From JACCXG01 sp963750935 (lineage in GTDB: Bacteria > Acidobacteriota > Vicinamibacteria > Vicinamibacterales > 2-12-FULL-66-21), in contig CAVVSR010000004.1 in assembly GCA_963750935.1 (NCBI GenBank), positions 62,001-126,000 on the forward strand: 64,000 nt of DNA, given 5' to 3'. A program made the translations under genes and the position numbers. Positions 25,705 through 34,632 of this stretch are shown here, piece by piece; within the stretch, counting starts at the first letter, position 1; every line of letters starts with the position of its first letter. The notes under the pieces are model-generated. The model searched no databases, was not told the origin of the DNA, and saw nothing but the letters and a program-made list of their open reading frames with translations.

Positions 25705-26225
25705 GCCCACGGCTTCGCGTTTCGCTCTGCAAGCCTGCCAGCGACGTTTTGACGGCGATCGCATTCCGCTCTGCGCAACTCACCGGCTGAAATCCGGGCG
25801 CATGGCGCAGAACGCGCCAAAAATGTCTGCGCAATTGGCGACCGATCAAACGAATATGTCTGGATGTCGGCCGCGGGGGACATCCGCCTGCAGACGGGCA
25901 GCGATGAATGGTGCCCTTCGTCGCTTGCTGCCGGTCGCCCGGTACCCGCCACCCCGCCATGCCGCGTCCGCGTTCAGGCGAAGAGCCGAATCCAGAATCC
26001 TACAAACTTGTCGAATTCGATGAATCGCCGGACACGTTTGTGTGACCTCCCGCGACCACGCCGATCCCGCCGCCGACGATAACTCGCTGAGTCCGCGACT
26101 GTTCGTGCGTTCGGCCAAATCCCGCCGAAGCGGATCCCGTCTTGCTCAGGTCATGGCGACTCCGGAATGAACCCGCCGCGCGGCCCGCGCCGTGCGGCAC
26201 ATCACAGGTGGCGCAGGACATCTTT
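25705..26225. other. 521-bp intergenic region without a recognisable gene
   Basis: No ORF here has coding-like composition or a ribosome site. The AT content is slightly higher than in the flanks, especially 25810-25870 and 25990-26050. The TorF-porin promoter should lie in the right half. No inverted repeat or heptad array was seen. Confidence 0.45.
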
Positions 26226-27093
26226 ATGAGCATCGCAAGAGTGGCACTGAGCATGACGCTGGCGGGATTGATCTCGACGTCGGCACTGGCGCAGGAGAAC
26301 GGCCCGACCGCGGCACAGACGGCACCGACACAGCCGGCGGCACCGGCGCCCGAGGAAGCGCCGTCGAAGGCGTACACCGTCACCACCGGCCTGGACTTCG
26401 CCTCCGCCTACTTCTTCCGCGGCATTCGCCAGCACTCGGGCGGCGCCATCGCGCAGCCGTACGTGGACCTGGGCATCTCGGTCGGCAAGCGGCGTCTCGC
26501 TGAACGTCGGCAACTGGGACAGCATCCACTCGACCGCGTCGGCGGGTAACTGGTACGAGTCCGATTACTACGGCGCGGTGACGTTCACCGCCGGCAAGCT
26601 CAAGCCCGGGCTGCTCTACACCTCCTACACGAGCCCGGCCGACAGCTTCAAGACGGTCCACGAGCTGGCCGGCGTGTTCGCGGTCGACGACAGCGCGAGC
26701 TCGTTCCCGCTGTCGCCGAAGGCCATCCTGGCATTCGAGCTGGGTGACGGTCAGGCCGACGCCGGCGCCGAGAAGGGCGTGTATCTCGAGCTCGGGGTGA
26801 AGCCGGGCGTCAAGCTGGCGCCGAAGGCGACCCTGCTGATCCCGGTCAAGCTCGGCCTCAGCCTCAAGGACTATTACGAGGATTCGCTGATCGGATCGTC
26901 CGGCGGCGGCGACGGCTTCGGCTTCTTCTCGGGCGGCCTGCAGCTGAGCGTGCCGGTGGCCTCGGGCAAGAGCGGCTCGTTCGAAGTGCACGGCGGCTTC
27001 GACGTCCTGTGGCTGGGCGACAACCTGAAGGGCCTGAACGACGGCGACGGCGTGAAGCCGATCGGCGTGATCGGGTTCACCTACATCTACTGA
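26226..27093 (+). CDS. TorF-family putative porin (frameshifted)
   Basis: Signal peptide MSIARVALSMTLAGLISTSALAQ, a Pro/Ala-rich linker, then TVTTGLDFASAYFFRGIRQ, the N-terminal strand typical of TorF/Gcw-type porins. Near 26494 one extra base splits the gene (AAG-C-GGC-GTC); healed, VGKGVSLNVGNWDS continues into beta strands and ends GVIGFTYIY with the aromatic C-terminus required for outer-membrane insertion. The family is an outer-membrane barrel of unknown substrate. It ends 25 bp before a strong terminator hairpin. Confidence 0.75.
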
Positions 27094-27118
27094 CGCGCGT
27101 TTCCGCCAATTTTGTCCC

Positions 27119-27154
27119 CTGGACCGGCCGTCGGCCGACCCCGTCCCGGTCCAG
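27119..27154 (+). terminator. Terminator hairpin after the TorF porin
   Basis: Perfect 9-bp stem CTGGACCGG (27119-27127) / CCGGTCCAG (27146-27154), with a smaller GGCCG/CGGCC hairpin in the loop. It is located 25 bp downstream of the stop, followed by a pyrimidine-rich stretch. Confidence 0.65.
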
Positions 27155-27192
27155 CAGTCTTCCCTCCTGCCAAGTCTTAGATTTGGTAGCAT

Positions 27193-27238
27193 GTTCCGCC
27201 GCCTCAAGCGTGGGGTAACCCCGACCCGGGGGCGGAAC
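27193..27238 (+). promoter_or_regulatory. Structured 5' leader hairpin upstream of TonB receptor 2
   Basis: An 8-bp perfect stem, GTTCCGCC (27193-27200) with GGCGGAAC (27231-27238), encloses a second small hairpin GGGGT-AACCCC (27212-27222). It lies 27 bp before the ATG of the receptor gene and just upstream of its ribosome site, where it could work as an attenuator or RNA-level control. No known riboswitch class is recognised. Confidence 0.45.
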
Positions 27239-27264
27239 TAGCCTAAACAGCGAGGGAGGACTTG

Positions 27265-30200
27265 ATGGTTTCGAATCCGTGGGGGGCGTCCAGGGTGCCA
27301 TTCCTGGTCGTGGCCTTCATCGCGGCAATGGGCGTTCTCGCCCCGTCACACGTGAGCGCGCAGGCCGTCACCGGCACGCTGCTCGGCAATGTCACCGACT
27401 CGACCGGCGCCGCCGTTCCCGGCGCGACCGTCACCGCGCTCGAAACCGGCACGAACGTCAGCCGCACCGCCGTCACCAACGAAACCGGCTACTTCATCTT
27501 CCCGAGCCTTCTGAACGGCACCTATAACGTCGATGCCGAGTTGCAGGGGTTCAAGAAGGTCATCCGTGAAGCCGTACGCGTCGACGTCAACACGACTGTC
27601 CGCGTCGATCTGAAGCTCGAAGTCGGTCAGGTCACCGAGACCGTGCAGGTCGTCTCCGAGACGCCGCTGCTCCAGACCGACCGCACCGACACCGGCCGCA
27701 TCATCGAAGCGAAGATGGTGGCGGAGCTGCCGCTCACCTTCAACCGCAACTTCCAGTCGCTGCTCGTCACCGTGCCGGGCGCGACCCGTCCGGCCCGCAA
27801 CCATTCGGCGTTCTTCAACTCGCAGGACTCGCTCTCCGTCGAAGTCAACGGACAGCCGCGCCTGGCGAACAACACGCTGATCGAGGGGCTCGACAACAAC
27901 CACAAGACCGGCCTGCTGCAGGTGATCATCCCGGCCGCCGACGCGCTCGAGACCGTCAACGTCACCACGTCGAACTACGACGCGGAGTTCGGCCGCTCGG
28001 GCGGCGCCATCACCAACGTCACGCTCAAGTCCGGCACCAACAGTCTCAAGGGCAGCGTGTTCATGTTCGGCAACACCGAGGCCACGAACGCGAGCGACTA
28101 CTTCACGCACCTGAGGGCGCCGACCACGTTCTTCAACAGCGGCTTCACCATGGGCGGCCCGATCGTCCGCAACAAGCTGTTCTTCTTCGGCGACTACCAG
28201 CGCACCCTCGACAACGCCGGCTACGTCGTCCGGGCCATCGTGCCGACGACGCGGATGCGCAACGGAGACTTCGGCGAGGTCTCGACCGGCATCTACGATC
28301 CGCTGACCGGGGACATCAACGGCAACGGCCGGACCGCCTTCGCCAACAACGTCATCCCCGCCGATCGCATCAGCCCGATTGCGCAACGGCTGCTCGCGCT
28401 GATCCCCGAGCCCAACGTCGCCGCGGCTCTCGGCCAGAACAACTTCCAGCAGGCCCAGACGCGCGAGAAGACCACCGACGGCTTCGATGCCAAGGTGAAC
28501 TACGCGATGAACGAGAAGGATCAGACCTCGTTCCGCCTCAGCTTCATGCGCCCCGAAGTCTTCGATCCGGGCCTGTTCGGCGAGTACGGCGGCCCGGCCA
28601 ACGGCGGGTTCGCCGGCATCGGCACCAACACCAGCTGGAGCGGCGCGGCGACGTGGACGCGCGTCTTCAGCGGCCGGACCGTGCTCGACGTGCGCGGCGG
28701 CCTCAACTACTACAAGAACGTGACGACCACCCAGGGTCACGGCCTGACGACCAGCACCGAGGTCGGCATTCCCGGCGCCAACCTGGACGACTACACCAGC
28801 GGCGTCTCGCAGATCTCGATCGGCGGCCACTCAGACCCGCTGCTCGGATTCTCGGCCAGCCAGCCCTGGGATCGGTCGGAAGAGACGTGGAACGTCACGT
28901 CGACGCTGACCCGGATGCTGTCGTCGCACACCGTGAAGTTCGGCGGCGAGTGGCGTTCGAACGATGACATGCTGCTCCAGACGCAGGACGCCGGCGGTCC
29001 GCGCGGCCGCTTCGCGTTCAACGCATCGGGCACCGGCCTCGCCGGTCAGACGGCCACGCTCAGCGGTCCGGCCAACGCCTTCGCGTCGTTCCTGCTCGAC
29101 TGGCCGAACACGGTGCAGCGCGACCTGAAGGTCTTCGATCGGCCGGGCACGAAGCACCAGGCGGTGTTCCTGTTCGTGCAGGACAAGTGGCAGGCACGGT
29201 CGAACGTCACCGTCGACCTCGGCCTGCGCTGGGAGTACTACACGCCGCTCGCCGGGCTCGAGGGCGCGGGCAGCCTGTCGAACTACGATCCGGAGACGCA
29301 CACGCTGCGCGTCTCGGGCTTCGGCGGTCTCGACAACGCGCTCAACGTCAAGAGCAAGTACACCAACTTCAATCCGCGCACCGGCGTCTCGTGGCGTCTG
29401 AACCAGGCCACCGTGGTGCGCGCGGGCTACGGCGCGAGCACGCTGCCGTTCCCGGACAACCGGTATGCCTTCGCCTACCCGGTCAAGCAGAACTATTCCG
29501 GGTCGGCAGCCAACGGCTTCCAGCGGGCCGGTTCGATGGCGGTCGGCTTCCCGGCGCCGGCGCTGCTCGACATCCCGTCGGACGGCGTCATTCCGGTCGC
29601 CGGCACGTCCCTCCAGAACGCGACGCTCGACGTCATCCCGACCGACCTCCACGAAGGCACGCTGCAGTCGTGGAACGTGGCGTTCCAGCGCCAGCTGCCG
29701 TTCCTGCTGACCGCCGACATCGCCTACGTCGGTAACCGCGGCGTCGACCTGGTGATGGACGTCGACTCGAACGCCGGCCTGGTCTACGGCGCCGGCAACA
29801 ACGGCCGTCCCTATTTCGCGCGGTTCAACCGCACCGGCACCAACCGCGTGCGCACCAACGACAACAAGTCGGTGTACCACGGCCTCCAGGTCAAGCTCGA
29901 TCGCCGGTTCCGGAACGGCCTGATGGTGACCAACTCGTACACGCTGAGCCGCTCGAGGGACTACGTGAACGAGAACACCACGATCGGCACGCCGATCGAC
30001 TTCGAGCTGAGCTGGGCCCGGTCGAACTTCGACCGGCTGCACAACTACGTCTCGACGGTGCTCTACGAGCTGCCGATCGGCCCCGGCAAGCGGTGGCTCA
30101 CCACCGGCCTCGCCGGCAAGATCATCGGCGGCTGGCAGGTCTCGGGCATCTTCACGGCGCAGTCGGGCCTGCCGCTCACCATCGGCGGCAACGGCACGAC

Positions 30201-30582
30201 GCTGAACACGCCCGGCAACTCGGCGTTCGCCAACCTGACCGGCGAGCACAACGTCCTCGGCGGCCTCGGGCCCGGCCTGCTCTACTTCGACCCGACGGTC
30301 TACTCGCTGCCGGGGGCCGGCCAGCAGGGCAACCTGGCCCGCAACAACGGGCCCGAGGGTCCGGGCTACTGGAACATCGACGCGTCGCTCTTCAAGCGGT
30401 TCAGCCTCGGCGAGAGCCGCTTCGCCGAGTTCCGGATCGACTCGTACAACACGACGAACTCCGTGCGCTGGGGCAATCCCTCCACCGGGTTCAGCAACGC
30501 CGCCGGCAACACCTTCGGCCAGATCACCGGCACGACCGGCGGCCAGCGCAGCATCCGCTTCGGCGGACGGTTCGTGTTCTAG
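27265..30582 (+). CDS. Oar-like TonB-dependent receptor with carboxypeptidase-regulatory domain (receptor 2)
   Basis: 1105 residues. ATG at 27265 with ribosome site GAGGGAGGA. Signal peptide to about residue 34 (ending HVSAQ), regulatory beta sandwich (GTLLGNVTDSTGAAVPGATV; TGYFIFPSLLNGTYNVDAE), plug about residues 115-250 (VPGATRPARNH, LIEGLDNNHKTG, AEFGRSGGAITNV), and a barrel ending RFGGRFVF. The motif order matches acidobacterial Oar/SusC-like receptors used for large ligands. A structured leader sits upstream. Downstream is an SSS symporter, and a heptad-type inverted repeat (element F) starts about 9 bp after the stop. Confidence 0.9.
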   Translation: MVSNPWGASRVPFLVVAFIAAMGVLAPSHVSAQAVTGTLLGNVTDSTGAAVPGATVTALETGTNVSRTAVTNETGYFIFPSLLNGTYNVDAELQGFKKVIREAVRVDVNTTVRVDLKLEVGQVTETVQVVSETPLLQTDRTDTGRIIEAKMVAELPLTFNRNFQSLLVTVPGATRPARNHSAFFNSQDSLSVEVNGQPRLANNTLIEGLDNNHKTGLLQVIIPAADALETVNVTTSNYDAEFGRSGGAITNVTLKSGTNSLKGSVFMFGNTEATNASDYFTHLRAPTTFFNSGFTMGGPIVRNKLFFFGDYQRTLDNAGYVVRAIVPTTRMRNGDFGEVSTGIYDPLTGDINGNGRTAFANNVIPADRISPIAQRLLALIPEPNVAAALGQNNFQQAQTREKTTDGFDAKVNYAMNEKDQTSFRLSFMRPEVFDPGLFGEYGGPANGGFAGIGTNTSWSGAATWTRVFSGRTVLDVRGGLNYYKNVTTTQGHGLTTSTEVGIPGANLDDYTSGVSQISIGGHSDPLLGFSASQPWDRSEETWNVTSTLTRMLSSHTVKFGGEWRSNDDMLLQTQDAGGPRGRFAFNASGTGLAGQTATLSGPANAFASFLLDWPNTVQRDLKVFDRPGTKHQAVFLFVQDKWQARSNVTVDLGLRWEYYTPLAGLEGAGSLSNYDPETHTLRVSGFGGLDNALNVKSKYTNFNPRTGVSWRLNQATVVRAGYGASTLPFPDNRYAFAYPVKQNYSGSAANGFQRAGSMAVGFPAPALLDIPSDGVIPVAGTSLQNATLDVIPTDLHEGTLQSWNVAFQRQLPFLLTADIAYVGNRGVDLVMDVDSNAGLVYGAGNNGRPYFARFNRTGTNRVRTNDNKSVYHGLQVKLDRRFRNGLMVTNSYTLSRSRDYVNENTTIGTPIDFELSWARSNFDRLHNYVSTVLYELPIGPGKRWLTTGLAGKIIGGWQVSGIFTAQSGLPLTIGGNGTTLNTPGNSAFANLTGEHNVLGGLGPGLLYFDPTVYSLPGAGQQGNLARNNGPEGPGYWNIDASLFKRFSLGESRFAEFRIDSYNTTNSVRWGNPSTGFSNAAGNTFGQITGTTGGQRSIRFGGRFVF

Positions 30583-30590
30583 CGCAATCG

Positions 30591-30668
30591 CGACGGGACG
30601 CGGGATTCGGGTTCGGGATTCGGGGGTTCTCCCTGATCCCGCGTCCCGCCTCCCGCATCCCGTCGCGG
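30591..30668. repeat. CGGGATT-heptad inverted repeat (element F)
   Basis: The left arm starts CGACGGGACGCGGGATTCGG and continues as CGGGTT, CGGGATT, CGGGGG. The right arm TGATCCCGCGTCCCGCCTCC then CGCATCCCGTCG is its complement, so the ends pair as CGACGGGAYGCGGGA. It lies between the TonB receptor stop and the symporter start on the same strand. A related single-arm run (GCGGGAA/GCGGGAT) is at about 46662-46699. Confidence 0.75.
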
Positions 30669-30686
30669 CTCTTCCCGGCCTTCGCC

Positions 30687-32474
30687 ATGCGGCTCTCCTC
30701 CCTCGACTGGTTCATCGTCGTCATCTCGATCGTCGGCTCGTTCGTGCCGGCGGTGTGGATGATGCGCCGCGCGGGACGCAGCACCGAGGAGTTCTTCACC
30801 TCGGGCCGGGCGGCGCCGTGGTGGCTGATCGGCGTGTCGATGGTCGCGACGACCTTCAGCACCGACACCCCGAATCTGGTCGCGAACCTGGTACGCGAAG
30901 GCGGCATCGCCGCGAACTGGGCCTGGTGGGCGTTCCTGCTCACCGGCATGACCACCGTCTTCTTCTACGCGAAGCTGTGGCGGCGGATCGGCGTCCTCAC
31001 CGATCTCGAGTTCTACGAGCTGCGCTACTCGGGCGCCGCGGCGCGCTGGGTGCGCGGCTTCCGTGCGCTCTATCTCGGGCTGTTCTTCAACATGGTGATC
31101 ATGGCGACGGTCAATCTCGCCGCCGCCAAGATCGCCAACGTCCTGCTCGGCTGGCCGATCATGCAGACGCTGGTGATCTGCAGCGTCCTGAACGTCGCGT
31201 TCGCGGCGACGTCGGGGCTGTGGGGCGTCCTCGTCACCGACTTCATCCAGTTCGGCATCGCCATGACCGGATCGGTCGCGGCGGCGGTCTACGCGCTGCA
31301 GCGGCCGGAAGTGGGCGGCTTGAGCGGCCTGGTCTCGAAGATCGATACGTCGACGCTGCGGATGATGCCGGACCTCGGCAACTGGGAGGTCGCGCTGCCG
31401 ATCTTCATCGTCCCGCTGGCGGTGCAATGGTGGGCGACGTGGTACCCGGGCTCGGAGCCGGGCGGCGGCAGCTACATCGCGCAGCGGATGCTGGCGGCGC
31501 GCGCCGAACGCGACGCGCTGTCGGGAACGCTGTTCTTCAGCGTCGCGCACTACGCGATGCGGCCGTGGCCGTGGATCATCGTCGCGCTGGCGTCGATGAT
31601 CGTGTTCCCGACGGTGGCGGACATCGGCCGCGCCCTGCCCCACGTCGACCCGGCGCTGCTCGGCCACGACATGGCCTATCCGGCAATGCTGACCTTCCTG
31701 CCGCACGGCATGCTGGGGCTGATGGTTGCCGGCCTGCTGGCCGCCTACGTCTCCACGATCTCCACCCACCTCAACTGGGGTACGTCGTACCTGGTCAACG
31801 ATTTCTACCGCCGCTTCATGCGGCCGGGAGAGGACGAGCGCCACTACGTGATGGTCGGACGGGTCACGACCGGGCTGCTGATGGTCGTGGCGGCCCTCTT
31901 CACGCTCCTCCTGCAGACGGCGCGTTCGAGCTTCGATCTGCTGCTCTCCGTCGGCGCCGGCACGGGACTGCTCTACCTGCTCCGCTGGTTCTGGTGGCGG
32001 ATCAACGCGTGGAGCGAGATCGCGGCGATGGCCAGCTCGTTCCTGATGGCCGCGGGGCTGTTCGCCGCGCAGCGAAGCGGGGTCGTCATCGCCAGCCACG
32101 TCAGCCTGGTCATCATGGTGCTGGCCACGACGGTCATCTGGATCGCGACCGCGTATCTCACGGCGCCCACCGACAACGCCAAGCTGCGTGAGTTCTATCG
32201 CCTGGCAAAGCCGGCGGGACCGGGATGGCGGCCGATCCGCGCGCAGTGCCCGGAGGTAACGTCTCCCGACAACCTGTCGCTGGCATTCGTTGGCTGGATC
32301 GCCGGCCATGCGCTGATCTACGGGGCGTTGTTCGGGTCTGGGCACCTGCTGCTTGGCAATACCACCGCCGGCCTCATCGCGACGGCCATCGCCGTCGCCG
32401 GCGGCGTGGTGCTCGCGGTGCTGCTGCCGCGGCTCTGGTCGGGCGAAGCCACGGCGGTCGCCCAGCCGCGGTGA
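30687..32474 (+). CDS. Sodium:solute symporter (SSS) family protein
   Basis: 595 residues with about 13 membrane helices. LDWFIVVISIVGSFVPAVWM, RSTEEFFTSGRAAPWW and VSMVATTFSTDTPNL are the N-terminal SSS signature region (sugar/solute:Na+ symporter, SLC5-like). QWWATWYPGSEPGGGSYIAQRMLAAR and GLLAAYVSTISTHLNWGTSYLVNDFYRRF are the conserved central regions. Inner membrane. The stop overlaps the GTG of the nucleotidyltransferase (GTGA), and that gene overlaps the kinase in the same way, so transport and activation of a sugar are co-expressed. Confidence 0.9.
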   Translation: MRLSSLDWFIVVISIVGSFVPAVWMMRRAGRSTEEFFTSGRAAPWWLIGVSMVATTFSTDTPNLVANLVREGGIAANWAWWAFLLTGMTTVFFYAKLWRRIGVLTDLEFYELRYSGAAARWVRGFRALYLGLFFNMVIMATVNLAAAKIANVLLGWPIMQTLVICSVLNVAFAATSGLWGVLVTDFIQFGIAMTGSVAAAVYALQRPEVGGLSGLVSKIDTSTLRMMPDLGNWEVALPIFIVPLAVQWWATWYPGSEPGGGSYIAQRMLAARAERDALSGTLFFSVAHYAMRPWPWIIVALASMIVFPTVADIGRALPHVDPALLGHDMAYPAMLTFLPHGMLGLMVAGLLAAYVSTISTHLNWGTSYLVNDFYRRFMRPGEDERHYVMVGRVTTGLLMVVAALFTLLLQTARSSFDLLLSVGAGTGLLYLLRWFWWRINAWSEIAAMASSFLMAAGLFAAQRSGVVIASHVSLVIMVLATTVIWIATAYLTAPTDNAKLREFYRLAKPAGPGWRPIRAQCPEVTSPDNLSLAFVGWIAGHALIYGALFGSGHLLLGNTTAGLIATAIAVAGGVVLAVLLPRLWSGEATAVAQPR

Positions 32475-33280
32475 CCGCCGCCATGCGGGCGCTGGTGCTC
32501 GCTCGCGGCCTCGGCACGCGCATGCGGTCCTCGGACGCCGGCGCGTTCCTCACCGACGAACAGCGCCGCGCCGCGGACGCCGGGCACAAGGCGATGATGC
32601 CGATTGCCGGCCGTCCCTTCCTCGACTACGTCCTCAGCGCGATCGCCGACGCCGGCATCTCCCGGGTCGGGCTCGTCGTCGCGCCCGAGCACGAGGTGCT
32701 GCGCCGGCACTACACGATCACCGCGGCCCCGCTCCGGCTCGCCATCGACTTCGTCGTGCAGGAGGAGCCGCGCGGCACCGCCGACGCCGTCTTGTGTGCG
32801 GCCGGCTGGGCGGAGGACGATCCCTTCCTGGTCATGAACGGCGACAACCTGTATCCGTCGGCGGTGCTCGGTCAGCTGGCGCACGCCGGCGAGCCCGCGC
32901 TGCCCGGGTTCGATCGCGACGAGCTGGTGCAGTCGAGCAACATCGAGGCCGCGCGCGTCAACGCGTTCGCACTGATCGACGTCGACCGCGAGGGCTACCT
33001 GGCGGGAATCGTCGAGAAGCCGGAGCCCGGCGCGGCCGGTCCGGGCGCGCTCGTGAGCATGAACTGCTGGCGCTTCGACTCGCGGATCTTCGACGCGTGC
33101 CGCCAGGTGCCGCGCTCGCCGCGCGGCGAGTACGAGCTGCCGCTCGCGGTCGGCCACGCCGTCCGGCAGGGGGTCCGCTTCCGGGTACTGCCAGCGGCCG
33201 GCCCGGTCCTCGATCTGTCGCAGCGTGCCGACGCCGCCGAAGTGTCGCGCCGGCTGTCCGCGCTCGTCCCACAGCCGTGA
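32471..33280 (+). CDS. NDP-sugar pyrophosphorylase-like nucleotidyltransferase
   Basis: 269 residues from the GTG that overlaps the symporter stop (an ATG 12 bp later is an alternative). ALVLARGLGTRMRSSDAGAF is the nucleotide-binding G-x-G-T-R-M/L loop. AGHKAMMPIAGRPFLDYVL has the Lys and Pro of the family, VQEEPRGTADAVLCAAGW is the second base-contact motif, and NGDNLYPSAVL holds the metal-binding Asp. The C-terminal beta-helix found in GlmU is absent. Expected reaction: NTP + sugar-1-phosphate to NDP-sugar + PPi. With the downstream kinase it would turn an imported free sugar into an NDP-sugar. Confidence 0.82.
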   Translation: MTAAMRALVLARGLGTRMRSSDAGAFLTDEQRRAADAGHKAMMPIAGRPFLDYVLSAIADAGISRVGLVVAPEHEVLRRHYTITAAPLRLAIDFVVQEEPRGTADAVLCAAGWAEDDPFLVMNGDNLYPSAVLGQLAHAGEPALPGFDRDELVQSSNIEAARVNAFALIDVDREGYLAGIVEKPEPGAAGPGALVSMNCWRFDSRIFDACRQVPRSPRGEYELPLAVGHAVRQGVRFRVLPAAGPVLDLSQRADAAEVSRRLSALVPQP

Positions 33281-34627
33281 CCCCTCAGACTCTCGACGAC
33301 CGCTTGCTCGAGCTCGGCTTCGCGCCGGCGGATGCGGACCGCACGCACCGGCTGCACGACGTGGTTGCCGACGCGTTCACGGCGTTCGCCGGCGGCCAGG
33401 CCGCCCAGACCTGGTGGATACCCGGGCGACTCGAGCTGTTCGGCAAGCACACCGACTACTGCGGCGGACACTCGCTGGTCGGGACCGTTCCGCGCGGGTT
33501 CGTCGGCCTCGTCCGCCCGCGGCCGGACGAGCGCGTGCGTCTGCTGGACGCGCGGCGCGGCGATCGTGTCGAGATCGACGCACCGGCCGAGGGATCAGCC
33601 GACGCGGCCGCCGCGATCGAGAGCATCACCGGCTGGCGGCGCTACGCGCACGTCGCGGTGCGGCGCCTGCGCCGCAACTTTCCTGGCGCGGCGCTCGGCA
33701 CCGACTTCGTGTTCGCGAGCGACCTGCCGTCAGCGTCGGGTATGAGCAGCTCCAGCGCCCTTGTCGTCGGGATCGTCAACGCACTGGTGGAGCGTGGAGG
33801 GCTGCGCGAGCGGCGCGAGTGGCGGGAGAACGTGCGGACCGACACGGACTTCGCCGGATACCTGGCCTGCTTCGAGAACGGCCTCTCGTTCGGATCGCTC
33901 GCCGGCGACGGCGGCGTCGGCACGCACGGCGGCAGCGAGGATCACGTCGCCATCGTCTGCGGCGCGGCGCGGGAGCTGTCGCTCTGGCAGTTCGTGCCGA
34001 TACGCGGCGCCGGTCGGGCCGTGCTGCCTCCCGCGTGGACCGTCGTGATTGCCGCCAGCGGCGTCGCGGCCCGCAAGATCGGCGCGGCGCGCGAGCAGTA
34101 CAACAGCCTGTCGCAACGCGCGCGGACGCTGCTGGATCTGTGGAACGGCGACGAACAGCCGCAGCCGTCGCTGTCGGCGGCAGTCAGCTCCGATCCCACT
34201 GCGTACGATCGACTGGTCGCGCTGACAAGGACGCAGGCTGCTCAGCAGGACGAACTGCTACGGACGGCTCGAGCAGTTCGTCAGGGAGGATCGGCGCGCC
34301 GTGGCCGCGCTCGAAGCGATTCGCGGCGCGGATGCGACACGAATCGGCGAGCTTGCCGCGGCCTCACAGTCCGATGCCGAGTCGCGGCTCGGCAATCAGA
34401 TTCCCGAAACCATCGCCCTGCCCCGCCTCGCCAGAGCACATGGCGCCTTCGCGGCGTCGAGCTTCGGCGCCGGCTTCGGCGGCAGCGCCTGGGCGCTCGT
34501 CCACGACGACGAAGCTGACAGGTTCGCCGCGCGATGGCTCGCAGCCTATCAAAGCGAGTTCCCAGGCAGGGCTGGGGCGGTCACGTTCATTGCCCGCCCC
34601 GGACCCGCGCTGGCGCGGCTCCGCTGA
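33277..34627 (+). CDS. Galactokinase-like GHMP sugar kinase (frameshifted)
   Basis: About 449 residues after healing one +1 shift near 34265. GRLELFGKHTDYCGGHSLVG corresponds to the galactokinase signature G-R-x-N/E-L-x-G-x-H-T-D-Y. LPSASGMSSSSALVVGI is the GHMP ATP-binding loop, and SFGAGFGGSAWALVHDDEA is the third GHMP motif in the second frame. It phosphorylates C1 of galactose or a related sugar (family knowledge). GTG start overlaps the nucleotidyltransferase stop. The pairing of an anomeric kinase with a nucleotidyltransferase and a symporter reads as a complete salvage pathway. The left arm of heptad element D starts 5 bp after the stop. Confidence 0.82.
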
Positions 34628-34632
34628 CGATT

